A stretch of 64,000 nucleotides of DNA, from NCBI GenBank assembly GCA_030849465.1, contig JARVLF010000001.1, positions 415,022 through 479,021 on the forward strand, given 5' to 3'. Positions within the stretch are counted from its first letter, which is position 1, and each line of letters begins with the position of its first letter. Below the pieces are notes generated by a model. It had not been told where the DNA came from. It ran no database searches and saw only the letters and a list, made by a program, of their open reading frames with translations. Source of the stretch: Moesziomyces globuligerus (Eukaryota; Basidiomycota; Ustilaginomycetes; Ustilaginales; Ustilaginaceae). This document shows, in pieces, positions 42,009 through 51,821 of this stretch. A program made the position numbers and the translations under genes.

Positions 42009-44351
42009 ATGGTGGACACCTCGAGAGGTCAGACGGTCCGCGCTCGGCGCAACGACTACCACGCCGCGCCTCAGCATGAGTCTGCTGCTCCCGTGCAAGG
42101 ACGCACGGACGACGACGACGACGACGGCTCCTCGTCGCTCAAGTATCGCTCGGATCTGCACGCCGTCTCGCCCAAGGTGCACGCGCACGCCGCCGACACG
42201 CCCATCGCAATGGCGCTCTTTGTGCTCGCCGCAGCCCTCCGCTTCTACCGCATCTCGTTCCCAGACCAGGTCGTCTTCGACGAGGTCCACTTTGGCAAGT
42301 TTGCCGCCTACTACCTCCGCCGCGAGTTTCACTTTGACGTCCACCCGCCGCTCGCAAAGCTCATCAACGCGCTCGCAGGCTACCTCGCCGGCTTCGACGG
42401 CCACTTTGAGTTCGACCAGATCGGCGACAACTACCACGAGAACAACGTCCCCTACGTACGCATGCGCGCCATCCCCGCCATCATCGGCAGCCTCCAGGTG
42501 CCCCTCATCTACGCCATCATGCGCCAGAGCGGCTACGCCCCCGTCATCGCCGTATTCAGCGCCGCCCTCCTCCTCTTTGACAACGCCCACATCGCCCAGG
42601 ACCGTCTCATCCTCCTCGACGCGCCGCTCATCCTCTTCATGATGCTCAGCCTCTACTCGTACATCCGCTTCTACAAGCTCCGCTACAACGAATTCACCTC
42701 CCAGTGGTGGCTCTGGCTCGTCGCCACCGGCGTCAACCTCGCCATGACCATGAGCTGCAAGATGGTCGGCCTCTTCACCTTCATGACCATCGGCGCCGCC
42801 GTCGTCTGCGACCTCTGGAAGCTCCTCGACGTCCGACGCGGCCTCGAGATGGACCACGTCGTCCGCCACTTTTTCGCGCGCTTCTTTGCGCTCATCGTCC
42901 TCCCCTTTGGCGTCTACCTCTTCTGGTTCTGGGTCCACTTTGCCATCCTCATCAAGAGCGGGCCCGGCGACGTCTTTATGAGCTCGCAGTTCCAGCAGAC
43001 GCTCCAGGGCAACCCCATGCTCAGCAGCGCACGCGACATCCAGTACCACGACAAGATCACCCTCGCCCACAAAAACACCAAAGCCTTCCTCCACTCGCAC
43101 GTCGAGCGCTACCCGCTCAAGTACGACGACGGCCGCATCTCGAGCCAGGGCCAGCAGGTCACCGCCTATCCGCACAACGACACCAACAACGTCTGGCAGA
43201 TCATCCCCACCAAACCCATCCCCGACGACAGCGCAGACGGCCGCGTCGTCAAGCACAAGGACCACATCCGCCTCCTCCACGTCAACACCAACAGCTTCCT
43301 CCTCACCCACGACGTCGCCTCGCCGCTCATGGCCACCAACGAGGAGTTCACCACCACGCCCGCCAACGAGACGGCGCGCTACGACGACACGCTCTTCGAG
43401 TTCCAGCTCGACGAGCCAGACGGTCCGGACAAGAGCTGGAAGAGCAAAGCCTCGTGGTTCCGCCTGATCCACGTCAACACGCGCGTCTGCATGTGGACGC
43501 ACGCCGAGCCGCTGCCCGACTGGGCCTTTAACCAGCAGGAGGTCAACGGCAACAAGAACGCCATGGACAAGACGTGCCTCTGGTACGTCGACGACCTCGT
43601 CCCCAGCCCCGACAGCCCCGACTACGAGGCGCGTCTCGAGCCCTTGCCGCCGCGCGAGGTGGTGCGCATGAGCTTCCTGCGCAAGTGGCTCGAGCTGCAG
43701 CTCCAGATGCTCCAGCAGAACGCCGGACTCACCCAGAGCCATCCGTACGCGACGGGCCCCATCAACTGGCCCTTCCTCCTGCAGGGCATCTCGTTCTGGA
43801 CGCAGGATGCGGGGCAGCACCAGATCTACATGATCGGCAACCTCGTCTCGTGGTGGGGCACCATCCTCAGCATCTCGATCTTTGTGGGCGTGGTGGGCGC
43901 GGATCTGCTGGCGCGCCGGAGGGGCATCTATCCGATCCCGAGCGCGGTGCGGCAGAGGCTGCACAACTCGACGGGCTTCTTTGTCGTGGCGTGGGCGTGC
44001 CACTATCTGCCCTTCTTCCTCATGTCGCGCCAGCTCTTCATCCACCACTACCTGCCGGCGCACGTCTGCGCTTGCCTCGTCGCCGGCGCGACGCTCAACT
44101 TTGTGGCGAGCGAGACGGTGCAGTTCCCCATCTCGATGCCCGGGCCGTTGCTGAGGCCGCGCGACTACCGGCCGAGGATGGACAACGTGGTGCCCAAACC
44201 GGCCCGCGCGCTCATGGCCGGCTTGGTAGGCGCGCTCGTCGTGTGCTTCTGGTGGTTGAGTCCGCTCACCTACGGCACGCCCGGCCTCGCCACCGCCGAC
44301 ATCCACGCGCGCAGACTCCTCTCGTCCTGGACGCTCCACTTTGCAAAGTAG
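42009..44351 (+). CDS. PMT4: Dolichyl-phosphate-mannose:protein O-mannosyltransferase Pmt4
   Basis: This ER multipass enzyme transfers mannose from Dol-P-Man to Ser/Thr of secretory and membrane proteins. The 780-aa product has the family's first luminal loop with the essential D91-E92 pair (FDEVHFGKF), followed by FDVHPPLAKL. MIR repeats lie at about residues 345-530 (AFLHSHVERYP, then GQQVTAYPHNDTNNVW, and HDVASP). The C-terminal TM block contains SWWGTILSISIF and HYLPAHVCACL, and the protein ends LLSSWTLHFAK. Alignment from memory is closest to yeast Pmt4 rather than Pmt1/2, including the C-terminus. In Ustilago maydis, Pmt4 is known to be needed for plant penetration. Starts at an ATG (MVDTSRG), single exon. 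Its stop is 116 bp from that of SDO1. Confidence 0.92.
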   Translation: MVDTSRGQTVRARRNDYHAAPQHESAAPVQGRTDDDDDDGSSSLKYRSDLHAVSPKVHAHAADTPIAMALFVLAAALRFYRISFPDQVVFDEVHFGKFAAYYLRREFHFDVHPPLAKLINALAGYLAGFDGHFEFDQIGDNYHENNVPYVRMRAIPAIIGSLQVPLIYAIMRQSGYAPVIAVFSAALLLFDNAHIAQDRLILLDAPLILFMMLSLYSYIRFYKLRYNEFTSQWWLWLVATGVNLAMTMSCKMVGLFTFMTIGAAVVCDLWKLLDVRRGLEMDHVVRHFFARFFALIVLPFGVYLFWFWVHFAILIKSGPGDVFMSSQFQQTLQGNPMLSSARDIQYHDKITLAHKNTKAFLHSHVERYPLKYDDGRISSQGQQVTAYPHNDTNNVWQIIPTKPIPDDSADGRVVKHKDHIRLLHVNTNSFLLTHDVASPLMATNEEFTTTPANETARYDDTLFEFQLDEPDGPDKSWKSKASWFRLIHVNTRVCMWTHAEPLPDWAFNQQEVNGNKNAMDKTCLWYVDDLVPSPDSPDYEARLEPLPPREVVRMSFLRKWLELQLQMLQQNAGLTQSHPYATGPINWPFLLQGISFWTQDAGQHQIYMIGNLVSWWGTILSISIFVGVVGADLLARRRGIYPIPSAVRQRLHNSTGFFVVAWACHYLPFFLMSRQLFIHHYLPAHVCACLVAGATLNFVASETVQFPISMPGPLLRPRDYRPRMDNVVPKPARALMAGLVGALVVCFWWLSPLTYGTPGLATADIHARRLLSSWTLHFAK

Positions 44352-44467
44352 AAGCCCGCAAAAGCGGACTGCTACGACGATCAACAAGCCGCCTTTTGCC
44401 ACAGACATTTCGGAACTCAATGCACACGATGCAGAACAAAGATGGATTGGGCGAGCTGGAGTGGAGC

Positions 44468-45315
44468 TTATTCTAGCCGTTCGTCGCCCTCGCCGTCGCG
44501 GAGGGTGGTAAAGTTGAGCGTCTCGACGTTGCCGCGGCCCTTGAGTTCGGATTGGATGAGCTCGTTGATGGATTTGAGCGCGCCCGGGTCGATAAAGGCG
44601 ATGAGCTCCCACTCGTCGGACCAGTCTTCGTCGTCGACCTTGTCGGTGAGCGCGAGGAGCTTGTCCTTGATGCGCTTGCCGTCCTTGTTGGCCATGGTGA
44701 TGCGCACGCGCATGCGTGCGCGCTCGATCGGCATCGTCTTCTTCTCCTGCAACAGCCGAATCACGTCGAGCGCCTAGGCATCATTACCAAAAGAAAAAGA
44801 CAATAAGCGAGTCAGCTAATGAGAAAAGGGGGTTCTTAGATCGAGTCGAGGCTTACCTGTTGTTTGGCGCTGCGGCCGGATTTGACCGAGTAGTGAACGT
44901 CGTGCATGGCCTTTTCGATCATGCCGACCGTGTAGGGTCTCTGGCTCGCGGGGTCGACGCACTTTTCTGCCACCTGGGTCGCAATGTCCTTCCACGTGTT
45001 GGCGAGCTCGTGCTGACGCTCCTTGTCGCCCACCTGGAGCTCGCCCTTCTTGAGGATCTCCTGGAGGATGGTTTGGATGTCTGCGGTGCCAAATGCCTTT
45101 TGGAGTTCGTCGGACGGAGCGACCTGACCCTTGGAGACGTTGAGAAACACGTTTTCGATCTGCACCACCTCGTCCAGGTCGGTCTCGACGCCGGTGCGCC
45201 ACTCGCGCACCTTGTTCTTGTAGCAGGCGATCTCGAAGCGCTTGCCGCCCTTGCGCAGCCGCACGATCGAGACGTTGGTCAGCTTGATCTGGTTGGCTGG
45301 CTGGAAGACGGGCAT
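44468..45315 (-). CDS. SDO1: Ribosome maturation protein Sdo1 (SBDS orthologue), two exons
   Basis: With the GTPase Efl1, this protein releases Tif6/eIF6 from pre-60S subunits. Exon 1 is 45315-44857 and exon 2 is 44773-44468, giving 254 aa (SBDS is about 250). The 83-nt phase-0 intron starts GTAAGC, has a GCTGACT branch site and ends CCTAG. Splicing joins SAKQQ to [12 protein letters not shown], matching the family exactly. The N-terminal FYSH domain is clear ([20 protein letters not shown], then [13 protein letters not shown]), as are NVSKGQV, DKERQ and [14 protein letters not shown]. The ATG at 45315 (MPVFQP) matches the usual start; the frame is open further upstream to an ATG at 45453, but that part looks like leader. 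Confidence 0.94.
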
Positions 45316-45588
45316 CGTGTCGGTGCACCAGCGGGAGCGGCTATGGTAATGAAGGTCGAGAACGGGGTCATCATCATGGCTGAGCAGGTTTGGTGGTAGG
45401 ACGAGCGGGTTCGAGTGGAGGTTCGACCTGCCCAAAATCGCGTGCACAGTCATGCTTAGTCATTCTCTTCTTCAGGCTCTGGTGGCCGAGACTGTTGCAG
45501 TGCCTGGACCCTGAAGACTCTCGGCGATGGCTCTTGCCGACCTTGCACCAGCATCGCAATCTCGGTCCTGCTTTGCTCGCCGTCAACC
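45316..45588. promoter_or_regulatory. Bidirectional promoter between SDO1 and the glutaredoxin gene
   Basis: A 273-bp gap lies between divergent ATGs (45315 and 45589). An upstream in-frame ATG for SDO1 at 45453 falls within it. No motif could be named. Confidence 0.5.
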
Positions 45589-46719
45589 ATGGGTGTCCAA
45601 GCCAAGGAGGCGCTGTTGCGCGACATCGAGTCTGGCGTGCAGCCTTCCGCCGAGCGCTCGTGCGCGCCCTCGTTCTGCCTACCTCCCCTGGCGTTGCTGC
45701 GCCGCAAAAAGTGGCTCGTCCTCGTCCTGCTCGCACCCACCCTCTACCTCATGCTCGTCTACAGCGGCAGAGCCAGCGTGCCCTTCGACTACACGTCTGC
45801 CTCGGATGCGGGTGCGCACGTGCTCGACTCGCTGCACGCCTCGCTCCACCACGCTGCGCCGGCGATCAACGAGCTGGCGGGCAAGACGCCCGCGACGCCC
45901 GCGACGCCCGCTCCGCCGCACCACTACGACAATGCGCAGGTCGACGGCGACGGCCACCTCCACAACGCGCTCCTGGACGAGCTCAACGTGCAGGGCACGC
46001 CCGAGCTCACGCAGCTCATGCACAAGATCCAATCCGACGCGGCGGCTGCGGGCGATCCGTCATCGTCGACGTCCGACTTGGATCTGGCTCTGCAGCTCGG
46101 CGAGATGGCCAAGTTTGACGCCAAGGACGAGAGCATGCTGCTGCTGCTGCACGCGCTGCGGCAGCCCGGATTCACCGTCGACGACGACTGGAGCGGCGTC
46201 TTTGTCGACCGCACGCCGCTCGAGGGCGGCCTGTTTGCCTCGCTCAACGCCGGCCCCACCAACAAGTTCACCCAGCTGCTGGCCAAGGTGGGCCTCCCCA
46301 AAGCCACGTCTGCGTCCAACGCGACCGCATCCTCGTCGCCCTCGCCGCCATCGCCGCCGTCGCCGCCCAAGTTCTCCATCCTCAACGATGCGCACCAGAT
46401 GTACAGCCTCTCGCGCGCCGACTGGGTCGCAGCGATGCGGCCTGCGCTCGGCCTCACCGTGTTTAGCAAGAGCTACTGCGCCTACTCGAAGCGCGCAAAG
46501 GCGCTCCTCAACCAGCTCAACGCCACCTACACGCTCTACGAGGTCGACACCCGAGCCGACGCGCACAACCTCCAGCCGCTGCTCGCCAAGCTCACCGGCC
46601 ACACCACCTTCCCCACCATCCTCGCCCGAGACCGTCTGCTCGGCGGCAACGACGACCTCCACGACCTCCACCACATCCGCGCGCTCACCAGCATCCTCAG
46701 ATCGCTCGACGCGCTCTGA
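45589..46719 (+). CDS. Membrane-anchored monothiol glutaredoxin (Grx6/Grx7-like)
   Basis: This 376-aa type II membrane protein probably lies in the secretory pathway. A cytosolic N-terminus of about 40 residues is followed by a signal-anchor (KKWLVLVLLAPTLYLMLVYSG, about residues 41-60). A long variable luminal stem with Pro-Ser repeats (SPSPPSPPSPP) comes next. The C-terminal glutaredoxin domain begins near residue 285 (LTVFSKSYCAYSKRAKALL). The active site is C297-A-Y-S, monothiol, like the CSYS/CPYS sites of yeast Grx7/Grx6. TFPTI and GGNDD, the cis-Pro and glutathione-binding motifs, follow. Starts at an ATG, single exon. The stem is longer than in yeast proteins. Secretory location is inferred from topology. 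Confidence 0.83.
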   Translation: MGVQAKEALLRDIESGVQPSAERSCAPSFCLPPLALLRRKKWLVLVLLAPTLYLMLVYSGRASVPFDYTSASDAGAHVLDSLHASLHHAAPAINELAGKTPATPATPAPPHHYDNAQVDGDGHLHNALLDELNVQGTPELTQLMHKIQSDAAAAGDPSSSTSDLDLALQLGEMAKFDAKDESMLLLLHALRQPGFTVDDDWSGVFVDRTPLEGGLFASLNAGPTNKFTQLLAKVGLPKATSASNATASSSPSPPSPPSPPKFSILNDAHQMYSLSRADWVAAMRPALGLTVFSKSYCAYSKRAKALLNQLNATYTLYEVDTRADAHNLQPLLAKLTGHTTFPTILARDRLLGGNDDLHDLHHIRALTSILRSLDAL

Positions 46720-46978
46720 TGCCACAGTGGCGGGCGGTGCGCGCTCCTATACCCTTACCCTAGTCGAATGTCATGATCATGAGAGTGATGCTCGAGAAGA
46801 ATGAGACCGAGAGAGGGAGAACGTCATGAGAGGCCGAGGCAGCTGCATATTTAAACACTGCATTTTCTCGACGGGGTTTGTTTGGTTTTGGCAAATCAAA
46901 GTTGCGATGAGGGTTTGGACAGAAGCTTGGCTTTCGACGACCACCATCTGCAACCGCCACCGTCACTCTTCGCACGCC

Positions 46979-48252
46979 ATGGATGCGGACGCAGGCTCAG
47001 GCTCGAGCTCGAGCTCGGCACCACTGTTCAGGCGGCGTGGCAAGCCCAACCGTGGCGCACGCATCTCGGACGCCGTCAGCGCCGCCTCCACCTCGACCCA
47101 CCCCGACGATCCAGCAGCCGCAGACGCCGTATCGTCGGCCAAAGACTCGCAGGATCAGCGTGCAGCGGAGGACGAGGTGTCGGTGCAGGACCTCATCGCG
47201 CTGCGCTCGTTGGCGCGCAGACCGACGGGCATCGAGCTCCAACGCCTCAACCAAGCCCAACGCTCCAACAAACGCCAGTCGACCGCAGCTCAGCTCGAGG
47301 CTCGCCAGACCAAGCGAGACGGTCTCGCCTCCAACCGCACCGCCGATGCAGACGCAGATAAAACCGAGCACGAGTACGTCCCTCTCCCACTAGCTCAGCT
47401 CCGCGTCGGAGCGTACGGCCATATTGACCTCTGACCCACTTGTCCTTTTCAAACCCCCTTGGCAGAGATGGCTCCAAGCCAGCGCGGCTCGTGCGCAAGA
47501 ACAACTTCCAGGGCGAGACGGGCACCGTCGACGTCGACAAACACATGTAGGTTGCACCTCCGCTTTGGCCGCATCCCTTTCGCGCTTGGATTCGATTCTC
47601 ATCGCTCTCTCTCTTCTTGTTGTGTGCACTAGGATGGCGTATATCGAGGACGAGATGCGCCGACGCACAGGCACCCAAGCCGACGCCGCCGTCGATCCAG
47701 CAGCGATCGTCAAGGCGGCGGGCGATCCTCAAGATGCGCTGTACGCGGTGGCCGAAAAGTACCGCGAGCTCCAGCGCTCCATCCGGCCCGAACAGACGCA
47801 GGACGAGCGCGAGGGCAACGTCGCCCTCTCCTCGGCCATGCTCACCTCGATCCCCGAGGTCGACCTCGGCATCGACGCGCGCATGGCAAACATCCAGCAG
47901 ACCGAACACGCAAAGCGCAACTTCTACCACCGCACATCCGACTCGCACTCGGCCAACGCCCTGGCTCCCGACGATGCGTATGCAAGCGCGAGGTGTAAGT
48001 ATCCCCCTTCCAAGTGTCCAATAGCCGGCTTCATCCGCCCAGCTGTAGAGCGCTCTAGCTGACGTCGAATGGTGTTCGTTCGGTACAGTCCATCGTCCGA
48101 AACCACGCCAGTCCAACCTGGAGTCGACACACGATCGGCCCTCGCACACAACACAGGAAGGCGCCGGACAACACAGACCGGAACGACGACAGACGGCAAC
48201 CGACCAGCTCGTCCTGGACCGCTTCAAAAAGCGACAACGCACCTTTCGCTAG
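46979..48252 (+). CDS. HCA59/C9orf78 (Tls1) family protein, four exons
   Basis: This nuclear protein belongs to a family linked to splicing and, in fission yeast (Tls1), telomere silencing. Exons 46979-47373, 47466-47546, 47633-47994 and 48089-48252 join in frame to 333 aa. The introns are 92, 86 and 94 nt, with donors GTACGT, GTAGGT and GTAAGT. Conserved family parts are LFRRRGKPNRGAR at the start, EDEVSVQDLIALRSLARRPTGIE, then GTVDVDKHMMAYIEDEMRRR across the second junction, and VDLGIDARMANIQQTE. It ends TDQLVLDRFKKRQRTFR. The fully consistent phases across all junctions support the model. Strikingly intron-rich for this region. Converges on the hydrolase gene with 99 bp between stops. Confidence 0.85.
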
Positions 48253-48351
48253 TGCCCGCCCACCGAACCTTGAATACGGAACAATCGACAGTCACCATCT
48301 TTGCCATTCTTTCATCTAGCCCACCTGCGGGTACCGCGGGGGTGGGGGGGA

Positions 48352-50319
48352 TTAGGAGCGACGGCGTCTGGGACCAGAGTGGAGGGGTCGCAGCTCGGCC
48401 ATGTGGAGCGTCCACTCTTCGAGCAGCTCGACGCGCGACTTTTTGGCATCGTGGTAGCGGTACGGCTTGCGGTCTGCGAAGCACTCTGTCTCTGGCTTTG
48501 CGGGGAGCGTGCCGTTGAGCATGTAGGCGCGCATGATGGCGTTGGTGCAGCGGCTGGTATCGCGCGACGAATGGCCGTAGCCGTGGTGCGCGATCAACCT
48601 CGCATTCTCGCCCATCTCGGCCAACAGCCTCCTGCCGTTGCGCAGCGGCGTGGCGGGATCGTACGTCTCTGCAATCAGCAACACAGGGTTCGAGAGCTTG
48701 GCGTCGAGGTCGCCGCGATAGACCTCCTTGGGCGCGCCAAAGGTCGCGTTCCAGTGTCGGCACGGGAGGATGTCAAAGAAGCGACCGTTGCCGCCGATCT
48801 CGGACTGCCGCACCATCTGCTGCCACAAGTCGAGATACCAATCCTCGCCGTTGCTCGCCACGTCGTAATTCGCGGGTAGCCGCGCATCGTACTGGTCGGA
48901 ACAGATGACCAGCACGCCGAGCTCGTCCGAGCCGTGCCGCGCCACCGCCGGCACGGGCTGCGTCGGATCGTACTCCCACGAGTCGAGCATCTGCGCGATC
49001 AGGCTCGAGTTGCCCTGCAGCAGGTCGTAGAACCCCTGCGCCATCGCCTCCCAGCCAAACGGATTGTAGAGCCCGGCGTAGATGAGCGAGACGAGCTGCG
49101 AGTACGTGACGAGCATCGGGCCCGAGGCCTGCGTATAGGCGGGCAGCGGCCGGTGGACGAGATCGCCAAAGAGCGCGTCGATGGCTTGGACGAGGTCCGC
49201 GCGCGAGGGTGGCGAGTCGGACGCCGGCAGAGGCTGGGCGAGCGCACAGCGATCCGGGCCTGCATCTACGCATTCTCCGAGGAAGCCGTCGTGAAAGGCG
49301 GCGGTGATGTTGTCGAGCGCGGCCCAGCCAAAGCCGCCGATCTCGCGCTGATCACGCACGTACTCGGTGCCGTCGAGCATGAGCCTGCCGACCGTGTGCG
49401 GAAACATGTTGACGTAGGTCTGGCCGATGCCCGTGCCGTAGCTGATAAAGTAGCCGTCGAGCTCCTCTTGGCCGAGCGCGCTGCGGATGCGGTCGAGATC
49501 GCGCGCGACAAACGCCGTCGTCAGCATCGCTGCCACATCTCCGTACTTGCGCTCGCACGCCTCGAGCACCGCCTGGTTCATCGCGTCGGCCTGGAGCATC
49601 GACGCGCGCGGATCGGCCTCGCGGTGGAAGCGAGACGTGAGCAGACTCCACCGATCGCGATCCGCATCAAAGGGGAAGCACGAGATCGAGGGCTGCGACG
49701 CATTGACCCCGCGCGGATCCCAGCCTAGCACGTCCATCGTATCGTCCGTATAGGTGTGCGAAAACATCTCGGCCTTACGCCAGACGAGGTTCGTACCCGA
49801 TCCGCCCGGTCCGCCCGGTTCGACGACCATGGTCCGGTTGGAGCGCACGGGCGAGTGCTGGAAGCGCGTCACGGCGAGGCGTGCGATGCGCTCGTCCGAG
49901 GCGTTGGTGTAGTCGAGCGGCACATCGAGCCATCCGCACAGATAGAGCGAGTGCTCGCTCGCGTTTCCGCGCGACCAGTGCCCCGGATCCGCGTCGTACA
50001 GCCGCGACCACGCCTCGACCGGGCGCGGCTCGTCGACGCTCGGTGGTACGGTGGCATTGGTGCAGGGAAGAAAGTGGAAGGGATCGCCTTTGCGCGGGAA
50101 CGATCCCCACTGATCGTCCGGGCGAGGGCCGTGCTTGACGATCCGCCCGTGCTCGAGCCTCTCACGCACGTCGAGCCAGTACCATCCAAAAGCGCCGAGC
50201 GCCGCCAGCACCAGCCGCGCCTTCCACGACAGGCGTCCGCCAGCCGATGGCGAGGACGAGGGCTGAGTGGCTACGCGCGGGAGCCCAGCGAGCTTGTCGT
50301 CCGCCACGTCGGCCTGCAT
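48352..50319 (-). CDS. TAP-type alpha/beta hydrolase / prolyl aminopeptidase-like protein
   Basis: This 655-aa protein resembles tripeptidyl-aminopeptidase-like hydrolases with a C-terminal TAP domain. The start is the ATG at 50319 (MQADVADDK); the upstream extension begins with TTG and looks non-coding. A signal-anchor (ARLVLAALGAFGWYWL) sits near residues 34-50, implying secretion or membrane anchoring. The oxyanion segment is EPGGPGGSG. The nucleophile is in YFISYGTGIG (S293), where the usual first Gly of G-x-S-x-G is Phe. The acid is D554 in ETYDPATPLRNG and the base H583 in GYGHSS. Several N-glycosylation sequons (NAT, NAS, NSS) fit a luminal or extracellular location. Substrate unknown. 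Confidence 0.82.
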   Translation of the reverse strand: MQADVADDKLAGLPRVATQPSSSPSAGGRLSWKARLVLAALGAFGWYWLDVRERLEHGRIVKHGPRPDDQWGSFPRKGDPFHFLPCTNATVPPSVDEPRPVEAWSRLYDADPGHWSRGNASEHSLYLCGWLDVPLDYTNASDERIARLAVTRFQHSPVRSNRTMVVEPGGPGGSGTNLVWRKAEMFSHTYTDDTMDVLGWDPRGVNASQPSISCFPFDADRDRWSLLTSRFHREADPRASMLQADAMNQAVLEACERKYGDVAAMLTTAFVARDLDRIRSALGQEELDGYFISYGTGIGQTYVNMFPHTVGRLMLDGTEYVRDQREIGGFGWAALDNITAAFHDGFLGECVDAGPDRCALAQPLPASDSPPSRADLVQAIDALFGDLVHRPLPAYTQASGPMLVTYSQLVSLIYAGLYNPFGWEAMAQGFYDLLQGNSSLIAQMLDSWEYDPTQPVPAVARHGSDELGVLVICSDQYDARLPANYDVASNGEDWYLDLWQQMVRQSEIGGNGRFFDILPCRHWNATFGAPKEVYRGDLDAKLSNPVLLIAETYDPATPLRNGRRLLAEMGENARLIAHHGYGHSSRDTSRCTNAIMRAYMLNGTLPAKPETECFADRKPYRYHDAKKSRVELLEEWTLHMAELRPLHSGPRRRRS

Positions 50320-50597
50320 GATCTCGAGGTGATTGCGATGAGCAGCTGCACGGCTGAGTCCGGCCGTCACACTGAAGCGAGCGATAGATAGGGAGGAGAG
50401 CAGAGCAGGTCGCACAGGATCACAGCCAAGTGGGCGGGTGGCCACCGTGGCACCGTCGCACGGACGCAGTTTGGCATTGGCCCAAGCGCCAGGTGAGCTC
50501 GGCTCGCTCTCTCCCGGCGGAATGAGGCTGACATTGCACGAAAAAAAAGGAAGGCTCGCCAAACTGCCGCTCGAAAGACACAGCGCATAGGGTTCAG

Positions 50598-51193
50598 CTA
50601 GAGATGTCGAAGAGCGCCTCCGTCAGAGGCAGGCGCCAGACGGCCTCGGTGCGACATGTCGCCGGGTCCATACTCGGCCTGCCAAGCCTGGATGCCTCCT
50701 TTGAGGATGGCTACGCGCTCCGACACGGCGGCGGCCGCCTGGGGAGGCAGCGTCTTTTCGAGCGCATCGGCATACCAGCCTGCAGCTCGCGGACCGCGGC
50801 CCTTGGACTGGCTGCAGTAGAAGACGACGAGGTCGATGTGCGACAGCACGCCGACCAAGGTGGTGGCCGTCGCTGCGATGGATTGCGCTGGGACGTTGAT
50901 GGCTCCGGGCACCAGCGCCTGCGGCGAGCAAGGAAGAAAGAAAGAAAGGGCGAGATGGAAGGTCAGCCCATGGATCCAGCCACGCGGTGAAGCGGTGCCA
51001 TCTGACCTACCTCGCAGTCGCTCCTCCTGACGTCGATGATGAGATAGTCGCGCCCAGCGGTCTGGCCTCGGATGCGCTGGGAGAGTTCCGCCGGGGTGAG
51101 CTGGGGCAGCGGACGATGCGAGCGATCGGATGGCGGCTCGTATGCCTTGTACCAGTCGCTCGAATGGACGGGATGCTCGCTTGGACCCGACAT
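50598..51193 (-). CDS. Cdc25/Acr2-like rhodanese-domain phosphatase, candidate arsenate reductase, two exons
   Basis: The 167-aa product is a small single-rhodanese protein. Exon 1 is 51193-51011 and exon 2 is 50918-50598. The 92-nt phase-0 intron starts GTAGGT and ends CCGCAG; splicing gives RRSDCE-ALVPGAINVPA. The catalytic loop is C96-S-Q-S-K-G-R102, the C-x5-R signature shared by Cdc25-like phosphatases and Acr2/Arr2 arsenate reductases. IIDVRRSD and GAINVPAQS are typical of this rhodanese class. It is transcribed divergently from an ArsH gene 628 bp away, which favours an arsenic role over a cell-cycle one. Ych1/Ibp1-type phosphatase remains an alternative, because sequence alone does not separate them. 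Confidence 0.78.
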
Positions 51194-51821
51194 TGTGCGC
51201 GTCCAGGTGAATGGCTGCGATGCCGTCTTGGATGGCTGCGAAGCAATGAAGGAGCTCAACGTCGGTCGCCACAAGCGAGAGATGCGCAGCATGTCTTTCC
51301 CATCACATTCAGCACGAAGAGCAAAGGCACCAAGCCTCGGACTATATAGTGGCACGCCTCTGCACACTGTCTGCATGTCGTTGGCTGTAGCTCCGTCGGT
51401 CGGTGAGGACGGGCCGCAGAGTAGCACGATCGCCGTCTTAGCCAACCAAGGGGAGCCATTCGTCGACGACCAGGCGAGCAGTGTCGGTCGGCTCGGACGG
51501 CGACCACGATCTTTCTTCGGTACTCGGCTTGCGAATTTCAAATTCAGGCTCAAAGTCGCCGAGGCCGTTTGGTCCTGGCTTTGTTCGACCAACCAAACTT
51601 GTCTTATCTGATGCTCTGCCGCTGCTTTGCTCTTGGCGCAGCACAGAGCCCAAGGGCCAGACCGGACCCTCGTCGCAATTTCAAATACGAGTACCGGCCA
51701 ATGACGTCGGTGAGAAGAAACGCAGCTTGCACCGGCCCGGTCGGCGCTTTGGACGTTCCCTAAAAGCCCGTCCCGATCAGCTCTCTGCTGTTTGCGTTTG
51801 GTAGCATCCCCCCAAACCACC
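51194..51821. promoter_or_regulatory. Shared promoter region of the arsenate reductase-like / ArsH pair
   Basis: The gap between the divergent ATGs is 628 bp and contains no convincing ORF. It probably carries both promoters and any arsenic-responsive control site. No operator was identified by eye. Confidence 0.5.

Noticed and set aside
41694..44612. 972-codon minus-strand ORF opposite PMT4
   Set aside because: Antisense shadow of the strongly conserved PMT4 coding sequence; the translation is Arg/Asp/Val-rich and domain-free.
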